Origin: Bryobacteraceae bacterium
GTDB lineage: Bacteria; Acidobacteriota; Terriglobia; Bryobacterales; Bryobacteraceae
Assembly: GCA_025056455.1 (NCBI GenBank)
Contig: JANWVY010000011.1
Span: forward strand, 62,001-126,000
Length of the DNA stretch: 64,000 nucleotides
Direction of reading: 5' to 3'
Part shown: positions 1 through 8,557 of the stretch, piece by piece
Position numbering within the stretch: position 1 is the first letter of the stretch
How the letters are laid out: the number at the start of each line of letters is the position of its first letter
The notes under the pieces: generated by a model
What the model was told of the DNA's origin: nothing
What the model saw: only the letters and a program-made list of their open reading frames with translations
The model's database searches: none
Made by a program: the position numbers and the translations under genes

Positions 1-113
1 GGCAATCGCTCATGAATGCGGCGGGCGATGAGGCGCACTTGCGGCAAATGCTCCAAGATCAATTGCTCCCGGTCTTGAGCTTCGACTTGCGAGCTTGGCT
101 GGTAGGAGTGCAT
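1..113 (-). CDS. fliA: RNA polymerase sigma factor FliA (sigma-28), N-terminal fragment
   Basis: Partial gene running off the left edge. Reading the minus strand from the ATG at 113 gives 37 codons starting MHSYQPSSQVEAQDREQLIL and continuing EHLPQVRLIARRIHERL. The LIL-HLP-VR-IARRIHERLP pattern is the region 1.2/2.1 start of flagellar/WhiG-type sigma factors, which direct transcription of late flagellar genes. It lies 55 bases after flhF on the same strand, where flhF-(flhG)-fliA order is usual; no flhG is present between them. The identification rests on about 37 residues plus context. The rest of the gene is outside the window. Confidence 0.8.
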   Translation of the reverse strand, partial: MHSYQPSSQVEAQDREQLILEHLPQVRLIARRIHERL

Positions 114-168
114 GGCAATTCAAACCCTACTTGTTGGAATCCTGTGGTCGAAAAACGGCTCGATTGAA

Positions 169-1335
169 TCAACCTGCGGTGGCATAGGCCTTCGGCGGCT
201 GTCTGGCTCTGGCGTGCGAGGCGAAACGATTCAACGTTCTCTCTAAGATTTCCTTGGCCGAGGCTGGCTCTAAATCCTCTGGAATCTGCTGACCTGTCGA
301 AAAAAAGCACACCGGCCGCTCGGTGACTGCCATGGCCGTAAATATCGAGCCCAGGCAAATGGCCTCATCCAGATGCGTAACGAGCAACTTATCGGGCCGG
401 AAGCAGGCATATCTTTGGCAGATTTGCATCATCTCGGCAGAGCGCATGGTGGCCGGAACAACCAAATGCGTTTCCACATCGTCGAGTCGGGCAAGAGCGG
501 CCGCGAGTTCTTCCATGGCGAGACCGTCCCGGGGCCCAAATCCTGGCGTGTCGATCCATAGCCAGGCCTGCTCGCTCGCCGCTTGCAAATGAGCGCGGAG
601 ATCTCCCAAGTGTTCAACCTCCTGGACTTGAACTCCCACGATCGCGCCAATCGTCCGCAGTTGCTCTGAGGCAGCTACGCGAAGATTATCGAGCGAGAGA
701 ATTTGAAGCCGCCTTCCGGTAGCCAGGCCAAAACGAATCGCTAGTTTGATTAAACTCGTCGTCTTGCCCGCTGCCGGCGGGCCCACGAAAGCAATTCTAG
801 GAGCCTGCAAGGGCCCCCCTGAAGCTCCCCCCGGAGGTTCCACGCGGATTCGCGCGGCTAACACCTCCTGCAGAGTTTCCCGCCGCGAAGTCTCCTTGCT
901 CGCTCCGTTCACTGGTGCGCTGGGCCGACAGTGATGCAAGATGTGCCGAGAAATCTCTCGTGGAAAGTCTTCGCGAACCAAGCTGTCGAAAAGTTGCTCA
1001 AGATCCTCGTCTAGCGGTCCGCTGGCAGGTGCCGCTGGGGCAAAAGGCTTGAAGTGAGTTTCACCGAATGCGACTCTATCGCCGCTCGTGTAGCGCAGTT
1101 CGCCAGCATCATTTTTCGCGAATCCCAATCCCGCCGGATTCTGAGACCACGAACCGGGCTGAGAGGAAATTGAAGAATCGGCGGGAACGGCAAAAATCAC
1201 TTCGTGCTCTCCGAGATGCTGCGCCTCGGCTGGCGCCTTCCTCGCTTCCACTAGCATGGCCTCCTCGCCGAGCTCGAGCCTGGCTTGGCGAATCGCCGCC
1301 TCGATACTGGAGGAATAGTAAGACTTGAGTCGCAT
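169..1335 (-). CDS. flhF: Flagellar biosynthesis GTPase FlhF
   Basis: SRP-family GTPase that, in well-studied bacteria, fixes flagellar position and number at the cell pole. 388 residues: N-terminal B domain (about 1-110), low-complexity linker, then the NG GTPase domain (about 150-370). The P-loop is GPPAAGKTT (185-193) and the G3 motif is DTPG (262-265). The expected DTYR and TKLD motifs read DNLR (216-219) and THLD (320-323), so nucleotide-binding motifs are partly changed. The ATG at 1335 overlaps the flhA stop (TGATG) and has GGAGG six bases upstream. An in-frame TTG one codon earlier sits too close to that site. Confidence 0.9.
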   Translation of the reverse strand: MRLKSYYSSSIEAAIRQARLELGEEAMLVEARKAPAEAQHLGEHEVIFAVPADSSISSQPGSWSQNPAGLGFAKNDAGELRYTSGDRVAFGETHFKPFAPAAPASGPLDEDLEQLFDSLVREDFPREISRHILHHCRPSAPVNGASKETSRRETLQEVLAARIRVEPPGGASGGPLQAPRIAFVGPPAAGKTTSLIKLAIRFGLATGRRLQILSLDNLRVAASEQLRTIGAIVGVQVQEVEHLGDLRAHLQAASEQAWLWIDTPGFGPRDGLAMEELAAALARLDDVETHLVVPATMRSAEMMQICQRYACFRPDKLLVTHLDEAICLGSIFTAMAVTERPVCFFSTGQQIPEDLEPASAKEILERTLNRFASHARARQPPKAYATAG

Positions 1336-3494
1336 CAAGGACCTCCGATCGTACCTAGAGAAATCACGCGCACCCCAGCCGGAATTTCGTTGTGCGAAAG
1401 AACGGCTACGTGGGGTAGGCTCTGTTCGAGAATTTGGCGGACAAAAAAACGAATCGAAGCGCTGGTGAGCAGGACCGCCCCCACATCCTGTTGATTTAAG
1501 CCCTTGACGATTTTCGATAAGATTTCCTTAATTTGCTGGGGCCCAAGCGCGAAATGACTCGTTGTCTCGCCGTGTTCAATCGCCTGCTCGATCAGCTTTT
1601 CTAGAGCGGGGTCGAGGAAATAAACCGGGAGATCTCCTGCAGCGTTCTGATAAGGCTTGACCACAACCCTGCGGATTGATTGCCTGACGAACTCCGTCAG
1701 CACCACAGGATTCTTGGTCATCTGCGCAGCTTCCCCCAGAGATTCCAAAATGGAAACGGCGTCCCGAATCGAGACTCGTTCGCGCAATAGGTTCTGCAGG
1801 ACTTTCTGGACCGTGGCTAATCCGACGAGCTTCGGGACCAGGTCTTCGACCACTTTCGGATGTTCCTCGAGGACCCGGTCCAGGAATTTCTTCGCATCCT
1901 GCCGCGAAAACAACTCGTGGGCAAAGCGGCGAATGAGTTCGGTCAAATGTGTGCCCAAAACGCTCACGCTGTCCACCACCGTGTATCCGCTTAGCCGCGC
2001 TTGCTCAGCCCGAGCCGAAGGAATCCAAATCGCTTCCATCCCAAAGGCTGGTTCCGTGGTGGGAATTCCATCCAATTTCGCCGTCACATGAGCTCCTGCA
2101 ATGGCGAGTTCATGCCCGGGAGGAAGTTCAAACCTGCCAATTTCCATGCCTTTCAGCAACACCACATACTCGGCAGCGCGCAACGAGAGATTGTCGGTCA
2201 CGCGCACCGGAGGCAGGAGAAAACCCAACTCCACCGCCATTTGCCGGCGTATGGCATTGATCCGGCGCAAGAGAGCCGAGCTTGGACCTCCTTCCACCAG
2301 TCGCACCAGTCCTAGCCCAACCTCAATGGCAAGCAGGTCGACGCGAAGCAAGGATTCAAGATTCTCTTTGGGTTGCTGCGCGGCGGAAGGCCCGGTCATC
2401 TCCTCCTTAAGAATCTCCTCTTTCCGGCGCATTCGATAAGAAAGGTAGCCAAGGCCCGCACCCAGCGCCAGAAAAGGGACCGCCGGCAAGCCCGGGAAAC
2501 CTGCCATGGCTATTAGCACGCCGCTGGCCAAAGTGAGCGGTTGGGAATTACCAAAAAGTTGCTGCCGGAAATCTGCTTCCAACCCCGCATCGGAACTGGC
2601 CCGGGTAACTATAATTCCGCCGGAAATGGAGATCATCAGCGCCGGAATCACCGTAACCAGACCATCGCCAATGGTCAGCACCGCGTATGTCTCCAGAGCG
2701 CGCCGGACCTCCATTCCATGCTGAAATACGCCAATTAGGATTCCTGCAAAAATGTTGACTGCCGTAATCAGCAAACTGGCCACCGCGTCGCGCTGGGTAA
2801 AACGCGAGGCGCCATCCATCGCTCCGTAAAACTCGGCTTCTGCTGCCAGCTTTTTACGGCGAGCCCGGGCCTCGGCTTCGTCAATCAATCCAGCGTTCAA
2901 ATCGGAATCGATGGACATTTGTTTCCCCGGTAAGGCGTCTAGAGTGAAACGGGCCGTAACCTCCGAAATCCGGACCGCACCGTGGTTGATCACGACATAC
3001 TGAATGGCGATGAGAATAATAAAGATCACCGCCCCAATGATGTAGTTCCCACCAACGACGAATTGACCGAAGGCCTCAATCACCCGACCCGCCGCTGCCG
3101 TTCCAGAATTCCCTTCCAAAAGAATGAGGCGCGCACTGGACAAGTTCAGCGCCAGGCGAAACAAGGTCATGAGTAACAATGCCGTTGGAAAAATGCTGAA
3201 TTCTACCGGACGGAGAATGCTCATGGCCACCAGCAAAATGATGACGGACAACGTTAGGTTGAGGCTGATCAGGAGGTCCAGCACGAAGGCTGGAAGCGGC
3301 GTCACCATCGCCAGCAGGATTCCAAGAACCGCTGTTGGCACGCCAATCTGGTGCCAAGACGCTGCGCTGGCAAGGCCGAGCCACATCTTCTTCGCCGCTG
3401 AACCTGGGTGCATTTCCGTTTTTCGTTTCGGCGCTTTGTTCGGTGCTTGCGCGGTGTGGGGGAGATTCGAAGATACTGGCGTGCTCGGTGTCAT
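1335..3494 (-). CDS. flhA: Flagellar biosynthesis protein FlhA, export gate
   Basis: Large inner-membrane component of the flagellar type III export gate (FHIPEP family), 719 residues, close to the usual 690-720. About eight hydrophobic segments fall between residues 50 and 335. The conserved cytoplasmic loop reads GKQMSIDSDLNAGLIDEAEA followed by EFYGAMDGASRF, the family signature. A cytoplasmic domain of about 350 residues follows, the docking site for export chaperones in known systems. It sits one base after the flhB stop and overlaps the flhF start, so the three are translated from one transcript. The roughly 40 residues before the first membrane segment are a slightly long N-terminus. 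Confidence 0.97.
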   Translation of the reverse strand: MTPSTPVSSNLPHTAQAPNKAPKRKTEMHPGSAAKKMWLGLASAASWHQIGVPTAVLGILLAMVTPLPAFVLDLLISLNLTLSVIILLVAMSILRPVEFSIFPTALLLMTLFRLALNLSSARLILLEGNSGTAAAGRVIEAFGQFVVGGNYIIGAVIFIILIAIQYVVINHGAVRISEVTARFTLDALPGKQMSIDSDLNAGLIDEAEARARRKKLAAEAEFYGAMDGASRFTQRDAVASLLITAVNIFAGILIGVFQHGMEVRRALETYAVLTIGDGLVTVIPALMISISGGIIVTRASSDAGLEADFRQQLFGNSQPLTLASGVLIAMAGFPGLPAVPFLALGAGLGYLSYRMRRKEEILKEEMTGPSAAQQPKENLESLLRVDLLAIEVGLGLVRLVEGGPSSALLRRINAIRRQMAVELGFLLPPVRVTDNLSLRAAEYVVLLKGMEIGRFELPPGHELAIAGAHVTAKLDGIPTTEPAFGMEAIWIPSARAEQARLSGYTVVDSVSVLGTHLTELIRRFAHELFSRQDAKKFLDRVLEEHPKVVEDLVPKLVGLATVQKVLQNLLRERVSIRDAVSILESLGEAAQMTKNPVVLTEFVRQSIRRVVVKPYQNAAGDLPVYFLDPALEKLIEQAIEHGETTSHFALGPQQIKEILSKIVKGLNQQDVGAVLLTSASIRFFVRQILEQSLPHVAVLSHNEIPAGVRVISLGTIGGP

Positions 3495-3495
3495 C

Positions 3496-4572
3496 CTAGA
3501 ATCCTTCCCTCCGACCTGGACCCTTCGCTCTCATGAGCCGGTAGATGTAGGCCAGCACCTCAGCCACCGCTTGGTAGAGATGAGTCGGAATTTCTTGGCC
3601 AACCTCCGCTGCACCATACAAAGCCCGCGCAAGCGGCGCGTTCTCGACAATTGGCACTTGATGCTTGGCTGCCAGCAACCGAATTCTTTGCGCGAGCCAG
3701 TTCTTGCCCTTGGCCACAATTCTGGGCGCCGCAGACTCGCCCATCTGATAGCGAATTGCGACTGCGTAATGCGTCGGGTTCACGATTACGGCCGTCGCCT
3801 TGGGGACCTGTTGCATCATCCGCCGGCGGGCCAGGTCGCGCTGCAAACGTCGGATGCGCATTCGCATGAGAGGACTGCCTTCAGCCTCCTTCTGCTCGTC
3901 CTTGACTTCTTGCTTGCTCATGCGCATTTCGTTTTTCCATTTCCGCCGCTGCCTCAGTAAATCCCAGGCGCCAAAAATGAGGAGCAAGAAAGCGGCTTTC
4001 CTCAGGAGGTCGCCGAGCGAAGCGGCTGCACCGCGAATCGCTGCTTCGAGGCGAAAACGAGCGAGCCTTTCGTAAAGAGATAAATTCTCGGACAGGATGC
4101 TATAGGCGGCCCATGCAAACAAGGGCAATAAAACAAGCGCGTGCCCGGCGCTCGCTAAATTCTGACGAACGGTTTGGCTAAGCCGACCGGTGGGAAGCAA
4201 TCGAGAAAAATCCAAAGTCAGCTTCGCTGGAGCGAACCCAAAACCCGTTGACACGAGCTGGGTGCCGAGCGCAAGCAACGTTAAGCCCAGCCCCCAAGCC
4301 ACAGCCGGCAGCAGTTGCGGAACGACTTTGAGGCCCAAAGAATGCGGAGACGACAGCCACAGCTCGGCTTGGAACGAAGCTCGTAGAAGATCCCGAAAAA
4401 CCTTGGTCAGCGTCGCTGTTGTCGTGTCGGCTTGGGTTGTCACCAGCCAGACAAAGGCGGCAAATGTCGTTGCGGATAGAAATTCCTTACTGACAGGGAA
4501 TCGGCCTTCCCGTCGCGCTTTCTCCAGGCGGCGCGGCGTCGGTTGTTCAGTTCGTTGTCCCTGATCGGCCAT
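3496..4572 (-). CDS. flhB: Flagellar export switch protein FlhB
   Basis: Membrane protein that switches export from rod/hook to filament substrates, working with FliK. 358 residues. It starts with the family signature of TEQPTPRRLEKARREG, has four membrane segments between about 30 and 210, and then a cytoplasmic domain. The self-cleavage motif NPTH is intact at 265-268 (VNPTHYAVAIRY), so auto-proteolysis is expected. The C-terminal helix region ends LYQAVAEVLAYIYRL, as in other FlhB proteins. It lies between fliR (5-base gap) and flhA (1-base gap), the common FliPQR-FlhBA order. Confidence 0.97.
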   Translation of the reverse strand: MADQGQRTEQPTPRRLEKARREGRFPVSKEFLSATTFAAFVWLVTTQADTTTATLTKVFRDLLRASFQAELWLSSPHSLGLKVVPQLLPAVAWGLGLTLLALGTQLVSTGFGFAPAKLTLDFSRLLPTGRLSQTVRQNLASAGHALVLLPLFAWAAYSILSENLSLYERLARFRLEAAIRGAAASLGDLLRKAAFLLLIFGAWDLLRQRRKWKNEMRMSKQEVKDEQKEAEGSPLMRMRIRRLQRDLARRRMMQQVPKATAVIVNPTHYAVAIRYQMGESAAPRIVAKGKNWLAQRIRLLAAKHQVPIVENAPLARALYGAAEVGQEIPTHLYQAVAEVLAYIYRLMRAKGPGRREGF

Positions 4573-4577
4573 CGACG

Positions 4578-5360
4578 CTACGGATGCGCGCCGCCACCCA
4601 AAGCGAGCAGGCGGTCAAGAGACTCGGGAATCAGCTGTCCTGCGAGTTCACCGAGTGAAGGAAGGAACATGGCAAGCGCAGCCACGGCGGCAAGAATTTT
4701 CGCCGGAAAGGCGACGCTCAAAAGCTGAAGTTGAGCGCAGATCCGTCCAAATAGGGCCAGCGTAACGTCAAGGACAACCAGCAGGATAACTAGTGGAAGC
4801 GCAAAGCGAAGAGCGCTCACCCACATCTCCGAGCTCCAAGCGATGCAGGCTGAAATCTCGAGTCTCCGAAATGGCCACTGCCCAACTGGCAGGCGCTCCA
4901 GACTCTCGGCCAAGGCCCTGACCATCCAGCGGTCGAGACCCAAACTGAGCAGCCACTGCATGGCGTAAAGCTGAAAGACAACTTGCAGAGAGTTTGCATC
5001 GGCGTCCGTCGTTGGGTTGACCGTAGAGGCATAGGTGAAGCCGGCTTGCAGACTAATCAGCTGCGAGGCGAGGAGAAAACTCTCCGTTAGAATTTGAGTC
5101 GCCAGACCAAGTGCTGCTCCGAGGGTCGCCTCCGAGAGAATCCACCCCAGGAGGGCGAACAGCGATGCGCCAGCAAACCGGTCACTTTGAGGCCACAACG
5201 GAAGCAACAGCAGCCCTACGGCTGCGGAGAGCACTACGACCGCTGTCGCGCCGATTTGGCGTACGCCGGGCGCAAGCAGAGACACAAACACCCCAAGTAG
5301 CCGGCTAAAAACCAGCAGCCCAGCCAAAATCCAATCCGTGCTGAATCCTTCAGTGGACAT
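4578..5360 (-). CDS. fliR: Flagellar export protein FliR
   Basis: Integral membrane subunit of the FliPQR export pore. 260 residues with about six hydrophobic segments. Family features include the early FSRLLGVFVSLLAPG segment, the Q-x-GF-YA-x-x-x-NP-x-x-x-x-x pattern (SLQAGFTYASTVNPTTDADA) after the third segment, and a hydrophobic C-terminal half with LFGRICAQLQLLSVAFPAKI. It overlaps the end of fliQ by 11 bases and is followed by flhB after 5 bases, indicating translational coupling within the export-gate operon. Confidence 0.95.
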   Translation of the reverse strand: MSTEGFSTDWILAGLLVFSRLLGVFVSLLAPGVRQIGATAVVVLSAAVGLLLLPLWPQSDRFAGASLFALLGWILSEATLGAALGLATQILTESFLLASQLISLQAGFTYASTVNPTTDADANSLQVVFQLYAMQWLLSLGLDRWMVRALAESLERLPVGQWPFRRLEISACIAWSSEMWVSALRFALPLVILLVVLDVTLALFGRICAQLQLLSVAFPAKILAAVAALAMFLPSLGELAGQLIPESLDRLLALGGGAHP

Positions 5361-5619
5361 AGGGGCCGAAGTCGCCTAGCACTTGGATCGCGTATTTCAA
5401 CAACTTCGCCATCATCCAGGGCAAACAAAGAAGCAGAGCCGCCAGGAAAGCAATCAGCCGCGGGATGGTTCCAAAGGCCGAGTCTTGAATGGAGGTCACC
5501 ACCTGGACGACGCTCACTACAATTCCCGAAATGAAACCCACGGCCAACAATGGTGCGCTCGTCCAAAACGCGGTCCAGAGCATCTCGCCAATCACCTCGT
5601 TGGCTTGACTTAACGACAT
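5350..5619 (-). CDS. fliQ: Flagellar export protein FliQ
   Basis: Small two-helix membrane subunit of the FliPQR pore, 89 residues, the normal size. The product starts MSLSQANEVIGEMLWTAFW and has two hydrophobic helices with the conserved linking stretch VVQVVTSIQDSAFGTIPR. The reading frame is open 29 codons further upstream, but the ATG at 5619 is chosen because it gives the family length and has GGAGGAG 5 bases before it. About 93 bases separate it from fliP; the 3' end overlaps fliR by 11 bases. Confidence 0.95.
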   Translation of the reverse strand: MSLSQANEVIGEMLWTAFWTSAPLLAVGFISGIVVSVVQVVTSIQDSAFGTIPRLIAFLAALLLCLPWMMAKLLKYAIQVLGDFGPYVH

Positions 5620-5712
5620 TGCCGCTCCTCCAGGGACGAAGTTCAAAGTGAGAAACTTAGGCTCAAGCTGCACTGGGCGTGAAGACGATCCGGGAATCTT
5701 TACCAACCCGAG

Positions 5713-6441
5713 TCAACCTTGCGAATAGAAACTTTTCACAAGCGAGCCCACTACCAAATTCCAACCATCGGCAAGGACGAACAACAAGACTTTGAACGGT
5801 GCGGAAAGCATGACCGGGGGAAGCTGGACCATGCCAATCGACAGAGTCACGCCAGCCACAAGGAGATCAATCATCACAAACGGCAGAAACAACATGGCGC
5901 CAATTTGAAACCCAACTCTCAGCTCACTCAAGACATAGGCGGGAAGGAGCACGCGCAGTTCTACTTGAGAGGGATTTTGAGGCGCCGGGGACTTCACGAG
6001 CCCTTGAAAGAGCTGAAGGTCCTTTTCATGGCAGTACCGGATGAGGAAAGACCGGAGAGGCTCTAAGCCGGCTTCCCAGGCTTCCGCCGCCGACAACTCT
6101 CCAGATTCGTAGGGCCGCCATCCTTTGTCATACATTTGGACAGCGACCGGCTGCATGATGATCGCGGTTAAGAACAACGCTAGTCCAAGCAAGACTTGGT
6201 TATTCGGCGAGGTCTGTGTTCCAAGCGCCGTACGAAGGAAATGAAGAACAATCGTGATTCGCAAGAAGGGAGTAATGCTCATCACAACCGCAGGCAGCAG
6301 AGTTAACGCCGTGATCAAGGCAACCACTTGAAGAGGGATGCTTCCGTTCCTTGCAAACAGTTCGAACGGCGTGCGGGAACCCTCTCCCGCCGCCATCGAA
6401 CCAATTGGTAGCAGGAAGATTAGCGGGAATCCGCGGGACAT
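5713..6441 (-). CDS. fliP: Flagellar export pore protein FliP
   Basis: Membrane subunit of the export pore, 242 residues. A cleavable-type signal (residues 1-20) precedes the first core helix. The family block reads VVMSITPFLRITIVLHFLRT and continues ALGTQTSPNNQVLLGLALFLT. The late block is FQIGAMLFLPFVMIDLLVAG, then MLSAPFKVLLFVLADGW. The ATG at 6441 overlaps the fliO stop (TGATG) and has GGAGG seven bases upstream, which decides against the GTG one codon earlier. Downstream is fliQ. Confidence 0.96.
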   Translation of the reverse strand: MSRGFPLIFLLPIGSMAAGEGSRTPFELFARNGSIPLQVVALITALTLLPAVVMSITPFLRITIVLHFLRTALGTQTSPNNQVLLGLALFLTAIIMQPVAVQMYDKGWRPYESGELSAAEAWEAGLEPLRSFLIRYCHEKDLQLFQGLVKSPAPQNPSQVELRVLLPAYVLSELRVGFQIGAMLFLPFVMIDLLVAGVTLSIGMVQLPPVMLSAPFKVLLFVLADGWNLVVGSLVKSFYSQG

Positions 6442-6743
6442 CACACCGCACCTCCACAGCGGCGAGCGAGCCCTTCAGATTCCGAGGTCGAATCCCACGC
6501 TGGCAAAGAGCTGATGAGCGAACAGCCGCCTCCATGAAGGGCGAGAAGCAAGTATTGGTTACCGAACTGAATGAGCTGCAGGCTGTGCTGGGAAGAAAGC
6601 GTGAGCTTGGAAACGGCCACGAAGGCTGGGCCGCTCCGGCCGGCGATTTGAGACTTTGCGGTGAGTCGGCCGGCGAGAACTCGGACAGCAATCACGAGTC
6701 CAAGCAGCACGATCGAGAGTAAGATTTGGATCGTTGTGTTCAT
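6441..6743 (-). CDS. fliO: FliO-like flagellar biosynthesis protein
   Basis: Short bitopic membrane protein, 100 residues, that assists assembly of the FliP ring in known systems. It has one N-terminal membrane helix (about 6-24), then a small cytoplasmic domain containing VSKLTLSSQHSLQLIQFGNQ and YLLLALHGGGCSLI, the weakly conserved FliO pattern in which a heat-stable beta fold ends in a hydrophobic turn. FliO sequences diverge strongly; the call relies on this pattern plus its place directly before fliP, whose start codon overlaps its stop. Confidence 0.8.
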   Translation of the reverse strand: MNTTIQILLSIVLLGLVIAVRVLAGRLTAKSQIAGRSGPAFVAVSKLTLSSQHSLQLIQFGNQYLLLALHGGGCSLISSLPAWDSTSESEGLARRCGGAV

Positions 6744-6751
6744 GGAACGCG

Positions 6752-6997
6752 TTACTCTTCTAAATTGAAATCCGTGATGCGGACGCCCATCATGTCCTCA
6801 ATGACCACAATCTCGCCAAAACCAACCAGCACGCCCCCAATGATGATGTCGATGTTTTCGCCAGCTGACCGCGACAGCTTCAGCACACTGCCCGTCTCTA
6901 GCTCGAGAATTTGACCGAGCGTAATTACCTTGCGGTCGAGCTCAACAGCGATGTCCAGGAGCACGTCGGCTAGGTGTTGTGTCTGATCCGCCGTCAT
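6752..6997 (-). CDS. fliN: Flagellar motor switch protein FliN (C-ring)
   Basis: C-ring protein of the switch complex, made of a single SpoA-type domain. 81 residues, at the short end for FliN: the usual acidic N-terminal extension is missing and the domain begins almost at once. Family motifs are LLDIAVELDRKVITLGQILE, LKLSRSAGENIDIIIGGVLV and GEIVVIEDMMGVRITDF. It lies 17 bases after flgE and 8 bases before fliO. No fliM is next to it in this window, so the larger switch subunit must be encoded elsewhere. Confidence 0.93.
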   Translation of the reverse strand: MTADQTQHLADVLLDIAVELDRKVITLGQILELETGSVLKLSRSAGENIDIIIGGVLVGFGEIVVIEDMMGVRITDFNLEE

Positions 6998-7014
6998 CTG
7001 CTTGGTTTGGGCGC

Positions 7015-8259
7015 CTACCGCTTGAGATTGATGGTTTCTTGGCTCAGTTCATCTACCGTTGTGACGACTCTCGTGTTCGCTTGATAGCCACGTTGCAAAA
7101 CAATCAGGTTGGTGAACTCACGGGCGATATCCACCGTCGAGAATTCAATCGATCCGCCCAGAATCGTCCCTCTGCCGCCAGTGCCAGGGATTCCAATGGC
7201 TGGCAACGCTGTACGCGCGCTCAGCAAGTAATTGTTATTGCCTGCCGCAATGAGAGATTCGGGATTGCGAATGGCAGCCATGGCGAGCTGTCCCACGAGG
7301 ATTTGTTGTCCGTCAGAGTACTGAGCGAGAATTCGGCCGCCCGTATCGAGCCCTGCCCGGATCAGCTGGGCTGCTGGAGAGCCGTCCTGTGCATTCGCCG
7401 AAACCGCCGAAGGCTGGGAGTACTGGGTGAGCCTCGGCGCGGAATTGTTGTACAACTGCCAGGTTAGCGTCATATCCGCTGCACCGCTGTTGAGACCGGT
7501 GATCGTGATCGAGGGCATCGGCCCCGTCACGGGTGGATTCACAAGACGCCCGTTGGCATCAAAGTTAAGGCTGCCGGTCACGGGCGGAATCGGACTGGAC
7601 ACATCAGCGGCAGGAATCGAGATCGCGTAATCCCATTGCCCCGACGTTGCATTCTTGGTAAAGGTCACGGTCACGATGTGAGATACACCAAGCGAGTCAT
7701 ACACCTCAATCGAGGAAGAAAACTGCGTGGGGGGAGGTCCTGCCGTTGCGCTTGCGTCAAGATTCAGGTCGAAAGAAAACGTTGTGGTGGCCGTAGGCGC
7801 CTTTAGTGTTCCGACCGGAATCACAATGTCTCCAATCGCCAGATTCGTGTCCACACGACCTCCAAGGCTCGTCCACCCTTGAACGCGTTGACCAGTAGCC
7901 GTGAGTAAGTTTCCAGATTTATCGACCTGCAGGTTTCCCCCTCGGGTGTAGAGGAGCGCACCCGATTTATCCTTCACCACCAAGAACCCGTCTCCTTGAA
8001 TCGCCGCATCCAAGGGTCCAGGGCTGCTTTGAATCGCTCCCTGGGCGAAGTGACGAAGCGTGACCGGACGCCCCACGCCAAAGCCCACTTGAGTCTCCCC
8101 TAGACCTGCTCCTAGGCTCTGGGTGACGAGGTCGTGAAAGGAAACAAGGCTGGCCTTGAAACCGGGCGTGTTCAAGTTCGCAAGATTGTTGCCGACGACG
8201 TCTACCGCCGTCGAAAGAGCGCCTAGAGCAGAAAGGGCTGTCGAAAAGGAAGTGAACAT
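7015..8259 (-). CDS. flgE: Flagellar hook protein FlgE
   Basis: Structural subunit of the flagellar hook, 414 residues. The N-terminal rod/hook signature is STAVDVVGNNLANLNTPGFK, followed by the FlgE/F/G central region (LDAAIQGDGFLVV, YTRGGNLQVDKSGNL). A variable surface domain rich in Thr/Ser/Ala occupies about 135-300. The C-terminal assembly helix is FTNLIVLQRGYQANTRVVTT. The start at 8259 has AAGGAG five to six bases upstream. It follows flgD by 19 bases, the standard hook-cap then hook order. Confidence 0.95.
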   Translation of the reverse strand: MFTSFSTALSALGALSTAVDVVGNNLANLNTPGFKASLVSFHDLVTQSLGAGLGETQVGFGVGRPVTLRHFAQGAIQSSPGPLDAAIQGDGFLVVKDKSGALLYTRGGNLQVDKSGNLLTATGQRVQGWTSLGGRVDTNLAIGDIVIPVGTLKAPTATTTFSFDLNLDASATAGPPPTQFSSSIEVYDSLGVSHIVTVTFTKNATSGQWDYAISIPAADVSSPIPPVTGSLNFDANGRLVNPPVTGPMPSITITGLNSGAADMTLTWQLYNNSAPRLTQYSQPSAVSANAQDGSPAAQLIRAGLDTGGRILAQYSDGQQILVGQLAMAAIRNPESLIAAGNNNYLLSARTALPAIGIPGTGGRGTILGGSIEFSTVDIAREFTNLIVLQRGYQANTRVVTTVDELSQETINLKR

Positions 8260-8278
8260 CTTGTCTCCTTGATTGGTT

Positions 8279-8557
8279 TTAGGCTTTTGCGCCTGCTTGG
8301 AGCAAAGCGTGAATGGATTTGAGTTCTCTGTTCATCTCCACCATCTGCTCCACGCAGCTGACCTGACTTAGCTGAGCCAGGAAGTCAACTCCGTCGACAG
8401 GTTTCAACGGGTTTTGATGTCGCAACTGAGCCACCATGAGTTTTAGAAATAGATCCTGATTCACCTCGTGCGTTGGGGACCGGGCTGCTTGGTTCGTACC
8501 TTGTGAGCCGTTTGCACTGAGCGAGATCGAAGTTAAGGCTTGAGTCGTTCCTGCCAT
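8279..8557 (-). CDS. flgD: Hook-assembly scaffold FlgD, short form
   Basis: Hook-cap protein. Only 92 residues are encoded, against about 220 in enteric bacteria. The conserved N-terminal part is present (VNQDLFLKLMVAQLRHQNPL, then FLAQLSQVSCVEQMVEMNRE). The C-terminal tudor-like and fibronectin-like parts are absent, and the stop is clean just after an amphipathic helix. The ATG at 8557 is chosen over one at 8575 because it has a GGAG eight bases upstream. The gene start overlaps the fliK end by 25 bases. Short FlgD forms occur in other lineages, so this is probably functional rather than broken. Confidence 0.88.
   Translation of the reverse strand: MAGTTQALTSISLSANGSQGTNQAARSPTHEVNQDLFLKLMVAQLRHQNPLKPVDGVDFLAQLSQVSCVEQMVEMNRELKSIHALLQAGAKA

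Noticed and set aside
3124-3960. 278-codon plus-strand frame opposite flhA and flhB
   Set aside because: Both minus-strand genes are strongly conserved export components, so this is a shadow.
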